A DNA stretch of 41,991 nt from Saprospiraceae bacterium (GCA_016713025.1 JADJPZ010000001.1:1-41991), one strand, 5' to 3'. Positions 18,643 through 27,866 are shown, counted from the stretch's first letter. A program made the numbers and translations. Notes: generated from the sequence alone by a model not told the origin.

Positions 18643-19743
18643 TTAATTTATCACTCGTTTGATACAAGAAAGTTGCTTCATGATGACATCTATATTGTAG
18701 ATCACATAAGACTCAAAACCTGATGTCCACATAATGCCGATAGTATCCACAGGAACTTCACTGAGTGCTTTTACATCACTGTCTTTGAGTAGAAAATCAG
18801 TTTTATAGATCACACTACCTGTATAATTTTCTACTTCTCCATATGAAGTTTCAAGACTATAAATGTCAATTTTTTTACCTGATATAAGTGAGATTCGCAT
18901 CAATGCTTCATATGGAATATGACCATAATTTTTTGATGCATCTTTTGAAATTAGTTTTTGAAATAATCTCAGTTTGGTTATATTTTTTTCTGTAATAATT
19001 GCTACATCCGTTTCCATCAACTCTTTGTCCTTAAAATAGCTTTTCAATTTTTCAGGGGTGTAGCTAAATAGATATTCTTTTTTCAACTCTAATGTCCTGT
19101 TTTTTCCTTCAGTTACGTCTTTGTTAATGATACAATCCGCTGGAATTGGCTTTGATTTTTTAATAGTAATACCTTCAGGAGATGGTGCCTTTACCTCTGG
19201 ATTTGCTGCCTGCAATATTAAATTTGATTCTTCTGGAATATTCAATTCCTTCGTAATGATATTCATGTTCTTAAGATAATTTTCATATTCTTGTAACCTT
19301 AGTTTTTTGACTTCTTCCACTTTTAGGGAAGCCGAATTGTAGTTGGATTCAGCAAGTTTGATAACTTTTTCGACCGTTTTAAGTTCTTTTTCAAATTGTC
19401 TTTGCTCCAGTTTATTCTTCAGTCTTTTGGACTGCGAAATTTTCATTTTTTTATGATCTTTCTCTTTATTGAGTGAGTCTAAGACCATAAATGCCAAAAC
19501 TTCTTTTAATTCAATTGCTTTTATGACAGATCTGAGTTGCCCGATCAATTCAGGAGTCATAAATGGTTTGTAAGGTAATTCATTGCTTGTGATCGATGTT
19601 TCAGCAACTTCAGATTGGTAATATTTCCATGTACCATCGGACATAATGTACACACTTTGACCGGATTTAGTAGTCATGAGTTTCTGACCTTCCATATTTG
19701 TGTATAAGGATACGTACAAAGTTACGATTAATAAGTATTTCAT
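18643..19743 (-). CDS. Exported coiled-coil protein of unknown function
   Basis: The frame opens at 19767, but a TATATTTG -7 element at 19765-19772 places the transcript start inside it. I therefore start at the ATG at 19743, which also begins a proper signal peptide (MKYLLIVTLYVSLYTNMEGQ). The product has about 366 residues. An SH3-like opening (TTKSGQSVYIMSDGTWKYY) is followed by a long Lys/Glu-rich helical region (about residues 75-165, LKNKLEQRQFEKELKTVEKV), a linker, and a C-terminal alpha/beta part (CIINKDVTEGKNRTLELKKE to VDTIGIMWTSGFESYVIYN). I recognise no named family. The composition suggests an envelope-associated protein. Confidence 0.7.
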   Translation of the reverse strand: MKYLLIVTLYVSLYTNMEGQKLMTTKSGQSVYIMSDGTWKYYQSEVAETSITSNELPYKPFMTPELIGQLRSVIKAIELKEVLAFMVLDSLNKEKDHKKMKISQSKRLKNKLEQRQFEKELKTVEKVIKLAESNYNSASLKVEEVKKLRLQEYENYLKNMNIITKELNIPEESNLILQAANPEVKAPSPEGITIKKSKPIPADCIINKDVTEGKNRTLELKKEYLFSYTPEKLKSYFKDKELMETDVAIITEKNITKLRLFQKLISKDASKNYGHIPYEALMRISLISGKKIDIYSLETSYGEVENYTGSVIYKTDFLLKDSDVKALSEVPVDTIGIMWTSGFESYVIYNIDVIMKQLSCIKRVIN

Positions 19744-19764
19744 AAAACATACACTTTGAAGTTG

Positions 19765-19772
19765 CAAATATA
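19765..19772 (-). promoter_or_regulatory. Bacteroidota -7 element (TATATTTG) deciding the start at 19743
   Basis: The minus strand reads TATATTTG, 21 nt before the ATG at 19743. A transcript beginning about 7 nt later could not include the upstream ATG at 19767. Confidence 0.55.
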
Positions 19773-19978
19773 CATTATTCAGTGATGAATTATAAAATTT
19801 TATGGTGCACTTGGCTATTATTTATTCAAAACCTTGAGTGCGCCAATTCTTAAAAGGCAATCACTTATCAACTTTGGCTCGAAAGCACCGAATATATAAA
19901 TCAAGCTGTTATCGGCTAGTGCTCTGACCAAAAAACCAAATGCGCTTGCCCCTTCCCACCCACGACAAAATAGTGGAG

Positions 19979-20171
19979 TGTGTATAACATATTGCACTTT
20001 TGTGAAAAAAATTAACTTGCTACATTTGCCTATACTTACTCCCAACTAAAGGGGAGAGCAGCACTAATATTGAAAGCATTGGCGTGGGTCGTCTCAAGCG
20101 TAGCTTGACAGGCTCTTTAGGGAATGAGGGTAGCGAGGGAATTTAAGTATTTGTGCAGTTTGTTATACACA
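19979..20171 (+). repeat. About 193-bp MITE-like repeat, copy A, at the left edge of the restriction island
   Basis: The ends are TGTGTATAACA (from 19979) and TGTTATACACA (to 20171), with TTGCAC and GTGCA just inside as a second pair of inverted motifs. The body contains the palindrome TCAAGCGTAGCTTGA near 20095 and GGGAATGAGGG near 20122. AATAGTGG stands directly outside both ends (19969-19976 and 20173-20180) and may be a target duplication. A second copy is present in inverted orientation at 36678-36875, nearly the same over its whole length. No frame in it looks protein-coding. Confidence 0.8.
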
Positions 20172-20192
20172 CAATAGTGGAAATTTACATTA

Positions 20193-20219
20193 TTGGACAA
20201 TGTAATTTTGCTATCTTTG
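20193..20219 (+). promoter_or_regulatory. Promoter for the XRE-hsdR operon
   Basis: TTG (20193-20195) and TATCTTTG (20212-20219) match the Bacteroidota TTG / TAnnTTTG pattern with a 16-nt spacer, slightly short. The ATG of the regulator is 27 nt downstream. It begins 13 nt after the end repeat, so repeat and promoter are adjacent. Confidence 0.6.
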
Positions 20220-20245
20220 ACCTGTTAAAAATTCATTAGGCACAA

Positions 20246-20434
20246 ATGAACCGAATTAAAGATGTTTTGAAAGAGAAAGGTATCTCACAAACTTGGCTTG
20301 CTAAGCAGTTGGACAAAAGTTACAACACGATTAATGAGTATGCCCGAAACGTGAGACAACCTAGCATTGAGGATTTGTACCGCATTGCAAAAATTCTGAA
20401 CATTAATGCCAAAGATTTATTGAAAGAAGAATAA
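20246..20434 (+). CDS. XRE-family helix-turn-helix regulator of the Type I R-M operon
   Basis: This is a 62-residue single-domain Cro/CI-type HTH: IKDVLKEKGISQTWLAKQLD is helices 1-2, KSYNTINEYARNVRQPS the recognition helix and turn, and IEDLYRIAKILNINAKDLL helices 4-5. Its stop overlaps the ATG of hsdR by one base (TAATG), so the two are translationally coupled. Controller proteins of this kind often set the timing of restriction gene expression. Autoregulation through the promoter just upstream is inference. Confidence 0.9.
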   Translation: MNRIKDVLKEKGISQTWLAKQLDKSYNTINEYARNVRQPSIEDLYRIAKILNINAKDLLKEE

Positions 20435-23400
20435 TGAGCAAAGAGAATCAAATAGAAGAAAATCTAATCGAGCAACTAAAAGGGCTGAAATACACGCATC
20501 GCCCTGACATAGTTGATAGAAAAACGCTTGAACAAAACTTCAAAACAAAATTTGAAGCGCTTAATCGTGTGCGATTATCTGATAATGAATTTTTAAGACT
20601 AAGAGAAGAAATAATTCAACCAGATGTTTTTAAGGCATCTAAGTTATTACGTGAAAGACAGTACTTTCAGCGAGAAGATGGTACACCATTGCATTATACA
20701 TTAGTAAATATCAAAGACTGGTGTAAAAATGATTTTGAAGTGATCAGCCAATTGCGCATCAACACTGAAAACAGTCATCAAAGATTTGATATCATTTTGC
20801 TGATCAATGGATTGCCCGTGGTGCAGATTGAGTTGAAAAAACTCGATATATCACCACGAAAAGCAATGCAGCAAATTGTAGATTACAAAAATGAACAAGG
20901 CAATGGATATGGCAATTCTCTGCTGTGTTTTATGCAATTGTTCATAGTGAGTAACCGAAGCAATACCTACTATTTTGCCAACAATAAGAATCAACATTTT
21001 GCTTTTAACGCCGATGAGCAGTTTTTGCCGATTTATCAATTAGCAGACGAAAGCAATAAAAAAATAACACACCTTGATTTATTCGCTGAAAAGTTTCTTA
21101 GCAAGTGTACGCTTGGTGAAATGATCAGCAAGTATATGGTTTTGGTAGAGAGCGAAGAGAAATTGCTAGTCATGCGTCCCTACCAGATTTATGCAGTTAA
21201 GGCTATTGTAGATTGCATCAAAGACAATAGAGGCAACGGCTACATCTGGCATACTACAGGAAGCGGTAAAACTTTGACTTCTTTCAAAGCATCAACTTTA
21301 CTAAAAGACAATACCGATATAGAAAAATGTTTGTTTGTGGTTGACCGTAAAGACCTTGACCGACAAACCCGTGAAGAGTTCAATAAATTTCAGGAAGGAA
21401 GTGTGGAAGAAAACACTAATACCGAAACATTGGTAAGGCGTTTACTTTCTACCGATTATGCCGACAAAGTTATTGTCACAACCATTCAAAAATTAGGATT
21501 GGCCTTGGATGGCACCAACAAAAAGAACACTTCGACCGGGCTCAGGACAGGTTATAAGGAACGCCTAGAACCATTAAAAAATAAACGAATGGTTTTTATT
21601 TTTGATGAGTGCCACCGTTCGCAGTTTGGTGAAAATCACAAAGCTATTAAAGAATTTTTTCCAAATGCTCAGTTATTTGGCTTTACAGGAACACCCATCT
21701 TTGACGAAAACGCAACGTATCAAATAAGAGAAGGCGAAGAAGCATCTTACAAAACCACGCAAGATATTTTTGAAAAGCAATTACACGCTTACACCATTAC
21801 CCACGCCATTGACGACCGAAATGTGTTGCGTTTTCATATTGACTATTTCAAGGGCAAAGGAACACATCAAGCAAAGCCAGGCGAGCAAATTGCTCAACAA
21901 GCTGTAGTGGAAGCCATTTTAGAGAAGCACGATGCTGCTACCAATTCAAGACGTTTTAACGCTGTATTGGCAACGGCTTCTATCAACAATGCCATAGAGT
22001 ATTACAATCTTTTCAAAGAAATTCAAAAAAAGAAACAGGTCGAAAATCCTGATTATGTTCCATTGAACATTGCTTGTGTTTTTTCGCCACCATCTCAACT
22101 CATTGCAAAAGATGGTGACCAACAAAGCCAAAAAAATGCGGCTGATGTTAAGCAGCTGAAAGAAGATCTTGCTCAGGAAAGAGAAGATAACAAACAAAAT
22201 CCTGATGAAAAGAAGAAAGTATTAACAAGTATTATTGCTGACTACAATGCTAAGTTTAAAACGAATCACAGTTTTAATGAGTTCGACTTATATTATCAGG
22301 ATGTGCAAAGCCGTATCAAAGACCAGAAATGGACGAACAAGGAACTGCCCCACAGCCAAAAGATTGACATAACCATAGTAGTGGATATGTTGCTCACAGG
22401 GTTTGATAGTAAATACCTGAACACGTTGTATGTGGACAAAAATCTGAAATACCACGGATTGATTCAGGCGTTTTCACGCACCAACCGTGTGCTAAACGAT
22501 ACCAAACCTTATGGCAATATTTTGGATTTTCGTTCGCAACAAGATGCCGTAAACCAAGCGATTGCATTGTTTTCGGGTGAAGACCATGGAAAAGCCAATG
22601 AAATTTGGTTGGTTGACCCTGCACCTGTGGTGATAGACAAATACAAGAAAGCAGTAGAAGCTTTGGGTGTATTTATGCAAGAACATGGCCTTGTCTGTGA
22701 ACCACAGGAAGTATATAATGTAAGAGGTGATGCTGCAAAAATTGCTTTTATACAAAACTTTAAAGAAGTGCAACGCCAAAGAGTGGCCTTAGAGCAATTT
22801 ACAGATTTAGAACCAGAACAAAAGCAGTTAATAGAAGCAATTCTGCCCAAAGATTCTTTTTTAGAATTTAGAAGTTCTTATATAGAAACGGCCAAACAAT
22901 TTCAAAAACGCCAACAAAAAGAAGGCGACCAAGCACCGCCAGAAATTCAGCAATTGGATTTTGAGTTTGTGTTGTTTGCTTCTGCCGTGATTGATTACGA
23001 TTACATCATGAGTCTGATTGCCGACAGTACGCAAAAGAAACCTGCCAAACAAAAAATGACCAAAGCACAGGTGATTAGTTTGCTAAGTTCAAATGCCAAC
23101 CTGATGGACGAACAAGAAGATTTAACCGAATACATCAATGGTTTGGATTGGAATAGCGGACAAGATGTTGAAACGCTACGCAAAGGGTACGACACTTTTA
23201 AAGACGACAAATACAACAAAGAACTGGCTGCCATTGCCCACCAACACGGTTTGCAAACGGCTGACTTGAAAAACTTTGTAGAAAAAATAATGAGCCGTAT
23301 GATTTTTGACGGAGAAAAACTCACCGACCTGTTAGAACCTTTAGACCTGAGTTGGAAAGAACGCAGGGACAAAGAACTGGCATTGATGGCAGACTTAGTA

Positions 23401-23460
23401 CCCCAATTAAAAAAATTGGCCCAAGGGCGTGAAATTTCAGGATTAGCAGCTTATGAGTAA
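20434..23460 (+). CDS. hsdR: Type I restriction enzyme R subunit
   Basis: This intact 1008-residue protein is the ATP-dependent translocase and nuclease of the complex. The N-terminal nuclease PD-(D/E)xK core is visible as RFDIILLINGLPVVQIELKK, with Asp119, Glu133 and Lys135. The superfamily 2 motor follows: Walker A HTTGSGKT at 273-280, FIFDECHRSQFGE (DECH at 391-394), GFTGTPIF (418-421), then LLTGFDSKYLNTLYVDK and GLIQAFSRTNRVL (motifs V and VI) near 650-690. A charged coiled region (KQLKEDLAQEREDNKQN) lies between the two RecA lobes. The C-terminal helical domain should contact HsdM. It starts coupled to the XRE gene and overlaps hsdS by 8 nt. No frameshift breaks it, in contrast with its neighbours. 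Confidence 0.97.
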   Translation: MSKENQIEENLIEQLKGLKYTHRPDIVDRKTLEQNFKTKFEALNRVRLSDNEFLRLREEIIQPDVFKASKLLRERQYFQREDGTPLHYTLVNIKDWCKNDFEVISQLRINTENSHQRFDIILLINGLPVVQIELKKLDISPRKAMQQIVDYKNEQGNGYGNSLLCFMQLFIVSNRSNTYYFANNKNQHFAFNADEQFLPIYQLADESNKKITHLDLFAEKFLSKCTLGEMISKYMVLVESEEKLLVMRPYQIYAVKAIVDCIKDNRGNGYIWHTTGSGKTLTSFKASTLLKDNTDIEKCLFVVDRKDLDRQTREEFNKFQEGSVEENTNTETLVRRLLSTDYADKVIVTTIQKLGLALDGTNKKNTSTGLRTGYKERLEPLKNKRMVFIFDECHRSQFGENHKAIKEFFPNAQLFGFTGTPIFDENATYQIREGEEASYKTTQDIFEKQLHAYTITHAIDDRNVLRFHIDYFKGKGTHQAKPGEQIAQQAVVEAILEKHDAATNSRRFNAVLATASINNAIEYYNLFKEIQKKKQVENPDYVPLNIACVFSPPSQLIAKDGDQQSQKNAADVKQLKEDLAQEREDNKQNPDEKKKVLTSIIADYNAKFKTNHSFNEFDLYYQDVQSRIKDQKWTNKELPHSQKIDITIVVDMLLTGFDSKYLNTLYVDKNLKYHGLIQAFSRTNRVLNDTKPYGNILDFRSQQDAVNQAIALFSGEDHGKANEIWLVDPAPVVIDKYKKAVEALGVFMQEHGLVCEPQEVYNVRGDAAKIAFIQNFKEVQRQRVALEQFTDLEPEQKQLIEAILPKDSFLEFRSSYIETAKQFQKRQQKEGDQAPPEIQQLDFEFVLFASAVIDYDYIMSLIADSTQKKPAKQKMTKAQVISLLSSNANLMDEQEDLTEYINGLDWNSGQDVETLRKGYDTFKDDKYNKELAAIAHQHGLQTADLKNFVEKIMSRMIFDGEKLTDLLEPLDLSWKERRDKELALMADLVPQLKKLAQGREISGLAAYE

Positions 23461-24806
23461 TGATATGAAAATAATACCAGAGTTGAGGTTTCCTGAGTTT
23501 TCTGAAAATTGGGAAATCAATTTATTGTCTGATATGTGTGATGTCTATAGAGGTGGCACATTTTCAAAAGCTGATATGGATGAAAATGGTTCTCATCCGT
23601 GTATTCATTATGGTGAGTTATTCACAAAGTACAACGAAGTAATTACTAACATATATTCAAAAACAAATAAAAGTGAAGGATTCAAAAGTGAGGTTGGAGA
23701 TGTTTTAATGCCTAGTTCTGATGTAACACCTGATGGCTTAGCAAAAGCTTCCGCAATAATGCTTGATAATGTTGTTTTGGGTGGAGATATGAATATTCTT
23801 AGACCAAAGAAAACCTTTATTCAATTTTTATAAGCTATTTACTTAATCATTCCAAGAAGGAAATTATCAAGCTAGTTTCTGGAACAACCGTAAAACATAT
23901 TTATCCAAGTCAAATCATTACTTGTCAATTACCAATAGTCTATAACAAGCCAGAACAACAAAAAATCGCATCCTGTCTTTCATCCTTAGATGAAGTGATA
24001 GCTGCCCACAGCCAAAAGTTGGATTTACTCAAAGACCACAAAAAAGGCTTGATGCAAAACTTATTCCCGCAAATGTCTGAATCAGGATTTACTGGATTAA
24101 AGGATAATAGGATGAATGATGATGAGATTAAAAATAAAACCAAAAAAATCCTGACATCCCAAAATCAAAAAAATCAAGGTTCAGACAATGTTCCAAAGGT
24201 TCGGTTTAAGGAGTTTGAGGAGATGGGGAGTGGGTGGAAGAAATATTAGGAGAAATTTGTGATGTTCGAGACGGCACACACGATAGTCCTAAATATGCTT
24301 CAAAAGGGTATCCAATGATTACTTCTAAGAACCTTCTTATAAATGGAATGATTGATTTTGACAATGTGAGCTATTTATCAGAAGATGACTACAATCAAAT
24401 AAATAAACGTTCTAAAGTAGATATTGATGATATTCTATTCGGAATGATTGGGACAATTGGAAATCCTGTGATTGTTAAAAATGATGGTTTTGCAATAAAA
24501 AATGTTGCTTTAATTAAAAGTATCGGTAAACTAAATCAGGAATTTCTTTTACACCAACTTAAAAGCAATTACATTTTATCACAATTCGAAAAAGTAAATG
24601 CTGGAGGTATATTGAAATTTATTGCTCTAGGTGTTATAAGAAATTTAACCGTTATAGTTCCATCACTCAAAGAACAACAAAAAATAGCTACCTGTCTATC
24701 ATCCTTAGATGCACTCATCACTGCACAAGCAGAGAAAATAGATCAATTGAAGTTGCATAAAAAGGGTTTGATGCAGGGCTTGTTTCCGAAAATAATTGCG
24801 AGTTAA
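23453..24806 (+). CDS. hsdS: Type I R-M specificity subunit (two frameshifts)
   Basis: It overlaps the hsdR end by 8 nt. Joined across shifts near 23820 and 24240 it gives about 450 residues with the two-half layout of HsdS. TRD1 begins with PELRFPEFSENWEINLLSD, followed by a conserved helix EQQKIASCLSSLDEVI ... GLMQNLFPQ. TRD2 begins with VPKVRFKEFEEMG, GEICDVRDGTHDSPKYA, followed by EQQKIATCLSSLDALI ... GLMQGLFPK. TRD1 and TRD2 should each read one half of a bipartite target. Between the halves is a linker (DDEIKNKTKKILTSQNQKNQ) whose DNA recurs at 26441. Gene order is R-S with M far downstream, and an IS element follows 26 nt after the stop. The shifts could be errors or real inactivation. 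Confidence 0.88.
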
Positions 24807-24892
24807 AAATTACGAATTACGAATATGGAAGTGTGGTCTCATGAAATACGTTGACAGCAAAAATGTGGAAAACTTTTCACAAATTTGCAAAT

Positions 24893-25243
24893 ATGAGTAC
24901 AAAAAGAACGAGAAAAGTATTCTCAGAGAGCTTTAAGAAGCAAAAAGTAGACTTAATAGAAAGTGGCAAAATGACCACTGGATCAGTTGCTGCCCAATTT
25001 GATGTGAGTTATGCGGCTGTTTACCAATGGGTCAAAAAGTATGGAAAGGTCAGTCCACCGGATAAGATAGTCATTGAGACGGACAGCGATTATCTGAAAG
25101 TTTTGGAATTGCAGAAAGAGAAGTCTAATCTTGAGCGGATCTTAGGCAAGCAACAGATCAGAATTGATTATTATGAGACACTTATCGAAATGGCCAAAGA
25201 GCATTACAAAGAGGATATTGAGAAAAAATTTTTAAAAAAGTAA
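24893..25243 (+). CDS. IS3-family transposase OrfA
   Basis: The start ATG at 24893 (MSTKRTRKVFSESFKKQK) is preferred over the upstream ATG at 24851, which lies within the terminal repeat zone. A helix-turn-helix (SVAAQFDVSYAAVYQWVKKY) is followed by a leucine-zipper-like helix (LELQKEKSNLERILGKQQIR), the standard OrfA plan. The product of about 116 residues ends just after an AAAAAAG slippery heptamer at 25234-25240, where ribosomes can slip back one base to make the OrfAB fusion transposase. Confidence 0.9.
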   Translation: MSTKRTRKVFSESFKKQKVDLIESGKMTTGSVAAQFDVSYAAVYQWVKKYGKVSPPDKIVIETDSDYLKVLELQKEKSNLERILGKQQIRIDYYETLIEMAKEHYKEDIEKKFLKK

Positions 25244-26407
25244 TCACCCGTCTTCATAGCAATAAAAAGTCGTACAGTATGCAATCAGTGTATAGAGAAT
25301 TAGGGCTGAGCAGACAAGCCGTGCATCAGCAGTGGAGGCGGGATGATAGACAAACAATGCAATATGAGCAAATTATCCCCATAGTGAGGAATGGAGGATC
25401 AAACATCCACGTATGGGAAGCCGTGCATTGTATTATAGTATAAAAAATGTTGGTGGCATTGACCTTGGACTGGGAGTCAATAGGTTTGAACAACTCATGA
25501 GTACTTCAGGTTTGACCATCAAGCCTGGTAGAACAAGAATAGTAAAGACAAGTGACGGAAAAGGTAAAGGCGATTATCCCAACCTGATCAATGGGCTCAT
25601 ATTGGATAATGTGAATCAACTCATTGCTGGTGATATTACGTATTATAATATTGATGGTCAGTGCAGTTACATATTCACGTTAAAGGATATTTATTCGCAA
25701 AGGGTACTAGGACTGATACCGTCTTTAACTATGGAAGCTTCCATCGCCATACAGTGCCTGGAACAAGTATTTATGTTGCGTAAAGATATAAATTTACAGG
25801 GATGTATCCATCATTCTGACAATGGCTCTCAATACAACTCAACAGCTTATAAAAAATGTTGACAGATGCAGGGATGCTAATTAGCAGAGCTGAAAATTGT
25901 TTGGAAAATGGAAGTGCCGAAAATTTAAATTCCATTGTTAAAAATATGTACCTCAAACCTTGGAGTATACGCACCTTCAAAGAGCTAGAGCAAGCGTGCC
26001 AGGAATTGATTTATATCAATAATCACCAAAGAGCCATCGAACAATTAGGACAGCTAAGCCCTGTACAATTTGAACAATTAGTGGCAAAGTTGCATCCTGA
26101 CGAAAGACCTAAAAAGTATTATATGATTTTGACAGCTAAGCGGGACATGGGGTTTTTAAGGCATGATTCCCTAAATTGGAATGTAGGTTATAAAAAGTCA
26201 AGGAGCATTTTAAATGTGCTCCTCGACCGAACCTTACGTTCCACTTTGAGTAATTATGATATTCCTTCCAAGGTTGCTCCCCAGCAGAGCCTTAGTCCGC
26301 TTCACATAATCGTCAAAACAAAGGTACAGTATTATTATTTATTTCTTAACTTTACGTTTTCCACATGTTGTTATAAGTTACAACATTGTTGTCAACGAAA
26401 ATCATGA
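25237..26407 (+). CDS. IS3-family transposase OrfB, DDE integrase domain (frameshifts)
   Basis: It is entered by -1 slippage at AAAAAAG (25234-25240), giving KVITRLHSNKKSYSMQSVYR. Internal frame changes near 25395 and 25858 must be corrected. Catalytic residues: Asp in IAGDITYYNI (about 25630), Asp in HHSDNGSQYNS (about 25813-25845), Glu in NCLENGSAENLN (about 25897-25930). The downstream TFKELEQACQELIYINNHQRA is the usual OrfB end. After KYYMILTAKRDMGF the frame stays open to 26407 but looks less protein-like. AGGAGCA/TGCTCCT arms at 26201-26223 may mark transcript end. With two breaks, the copy is probably inactive unless these are sequencing errors. Confidence 0.85.
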
Positions 26408-26440
26408 GAGCTCAAAGTGATAAGAAATCAAGTTAATCTT

Positions 26441-26502
26441 AAAATCAAAAAAATCAAGGTTCAGACAATGGGCTTGATGCAGGGGGTGTTTCCGAAAATA
26501 AA
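26441..26502 (+). repeat. hsdS remnant: linker joined directly to tail
   Basis: Bases 26441-26470 repeat 24161-24190 exactly (30 nt, from the hsdS inter-domain linker). At 26470 the sequence switches to a copy of the hsdS end (GGCTTGATGCAGGG...TTTCCGAAAATAA, like 24766-24797). The whole of TRD2 and its helix is missing, so this is a deletion scar of a second hsdS. It lies between the IS and rhuM. Confidence 0.8.
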
Positions 26503-26521
26503 TACGAATTAACATTACGAG

Positions 26522-27544
26522 ATGGAAAATTTACCTTCAAATACAAGCAATTTTATTCTATATACCACACCAGCTGGTGAAGTGAAGCTCAGCGTTTTAT
26601 TGCAAGATGAAACTATTTGGCTTACCCAAAGGGCTATGAGTGTTTTGTTTGACACCACTACACAAAATATAACCATTCACTTAAAAAATATTTTTGAAAG
26701 TGGTGAGTTAAATGAGGCAGCAACTTGTAAGGATTTTTTACAAGTTCAATTAGAAGGCAATAGGGAAGTATCTCGAAAGCAAAAAATGTATAATTTAGAT
26801 GCCATCATCTCAGTAGGTTATCGGGTGAACTCTTCTAAAGCCACCCAATTCAGAATTTGGGCAACCAAAACACTCAAAGAATTCATTATCAAAGGTTTTG
26901 TGCTAGATGATAATCGATTGAAGCAAGGTGAAACTGTTTTTGGCAAGGATTATTTTAGAGAGCTATTAGAGCGGGTACGTTCCATCAGAGCCAGCGAACG
27001 CAGAATTTACCAGCAAATCACCGATATTTTTGCAGAATGCAGCATTGATTATGACCCGAATGCAGAAATAACTAAAAACTTCTACGCAATGGTGCAAAAC
27101 AAATTCCATTTCGCCATTACAGGTCAAACTGCAGCTGAAATCATTTTTAAAAATGCCGATGCTACCAAAGAAAATATGGGTTTAACCACTTGGAAAAATG
27201 CCCCAGACGGTAGAATTCTTAAATCAGATACAGCTATAGCCAAAAATTACTTACAGGAAAAGGAAATTAAACAATTAGAGCGCACCGTTACTGGTTATTT
27301 TGATTACATAGAAAACCTGATAGAAAGAGAAAACACCTTCACGATGGAAACTTTGGCAAATAGCGTAGATAAATTCTTGAATTTCAACGAGTTCAAGACC
27401 ATGGACGGAAAAGGCAAGATTTCGCATACTAAAGCCATTGAAAAAGCAGGTGAAGCATACGACCAATTTAATAAGACCCAAAAAATTGTTTCTGATTTTG
27501 ACAAAAAATTAAAGCAAATAAAGCAAAAGAAGAATGACAAATAA
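26522..27544 (+). CDS. RhuM-family protein
   Basis: This intact 340-residue protein belongs to the RhuM family, first named as a Salmonella virulence-associated protein and often found inside Type I R-M loci. Its biochemical role is not settled. Seen here: an N-terminal DNA-binding-like region (ETIWLTQRAMSVLFDTTTQN, HLKNIFESGEL), KMYNLDAIISVGYRVNS, FRIWATKTLKEFIIKGFVLD, KDYFRELLERVRSIRASERR, YQQITDIFAECSIDYDPN, and the C-terminal GQTAAEIIFKNADATKENMG and LTTWKNAPDG motifs, ending in a Lys-rich coil. Its stop lies inside the start of the hsdM-like remnant that follows (ATGACAAATAA, 11-nt overlap), so it was translationally coupled to an hsdM. Confidence 0.9.
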   Translation: MENLPSNTSNFILYTTPAGEVKLSVLLQDETIWLTQRAMSVLFDTTTQNITIHLKNIFESGELNEAATCKDFLQVQLEGNREVSRKQKMYNLDAIISVGYRVNSSKATQFRIWATKTLKEFIIKGFVLDDNRLKQGETVFGKDYFRELLERVRSIRASERRIYQQITDIFAECSIDYDPNAEITKNFYAMVQNKFHFAITGQTAAEIIFKNADATKENMGLTTWKNAPDGRILKSDTAIAKNYLQEKEIKQLERTVTGYFDYIENLIERENTFTMETLANSVDKFLNFNEFKTMDGKGKISHTKAIEKAGEAYDQFNKTQKIVSDFDKKLKQIKQKKNDK

Positions 27545-27740
27545 AGACCAACAACAACTGGGCAAAACCCTTTGGGCTATCGCTGACAACTTGCGAGGTG
27601 CAATGAATGCGGATGATTTCCGTGATTATATGCCTTCGTTAGATGCGCTCATCACCGCACAAGCCGAAAAGATAGAACAATTGAAGTGGCACAAAAAGGG
27701 ATTGATGCAGGGCTTGTTTCCAAAAATGTCTGAGCCGTGA
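27534..27740 (+). pseudogene. HsdM-HsdS deletion chimera, 68 codons
   Basis: Codons 1-33 (MTNKDQQQLGKTLWAIADNL, then RGAMNADDFRDYM) are the N-terminus of HsdM and closely match the start of the intact hsdM at 28680. Codons 35-68 (SLDALITAQAEKIEQLKWHK, then KGLMQGLFPK) are the C-terminal helix of HsdS, like 24704-24797. The join falls in CCTTCGTTAGATGC, where hsdM reads CTTTCGTTTC and hsdS reads CATCCTTAGATGC, a few bases of microhomology. The simplest reading is an in-frame deletion that removed most of an hsdM and nearly all of an hsdS. The frame is intact, so a small peptide could be made, but it lacks the methylase and target-recognition parts. Confidence 0.9.
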
Positions 27741-27866
27741 TTTTGTGATTAAATGATGAATATGATAGATATAAGAAAGGACATAAATCAGACAATTTTA
27801 ATGGGGTGGAAATCGTCCACTTTAAACCCAACGAAAACAATGGATTAACAAAAGTAGGGTAAAAAT

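Larger units (their letters stand above)
24832..26414 (+). mobile_element. IS3-family insertion sequence (IS150-like), about 1.58 kb, with TIRs and 3-bp target duplication
   Basis: The left tip TGTGGTCTCATGA (24832-24844) and the right tip, read inward, TGAGCTCTCATGA (26414-26402) match at 11 of 13 positions. The similarity continues inside (CGTTGACA, ATGTGGAAAAC on both sides). AAG flanks both tips (24829-24831 and 26415-26417), consistent with the 3-4 bp duplications of IS3 elements. It carries orfA and a -1-frameshifted orfB with a DDE catalytic triad. It sits between the hsdS stop and an hsdS-tail remnant, in the same orientation as the operon, and so separates hsdS from the genes downstream. 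Confidence 0.9.

Noticed and set aside
19818..20045. Minus-strand frame of 75 codons
   Set aside because: It runs into repeat copy A and has no recognisable content or promoter.
19979..20171. Integron attC site or gene-cassette array (GTTATAC-like ends)
   Set aside because: The ends resemble R'/R'' boxes, but the unit is about 195 bp, the two copies are inverted to each other, no integrase is seen, and the genes between do not form cassettes.
24029..24806. Repeated LMQ-LFP segments as a CRISPR or satellite
   Set aside because: These are the two conserved helices of HsdS, expected in a two-half specificity subunit.
23453..27740. Phase-variable inverting hsdS (shufflon-like)
   Set aside because: All hsdS fragments lie in direct orientation and no recombinase adjoins, so deletion rather than inversion explains them.
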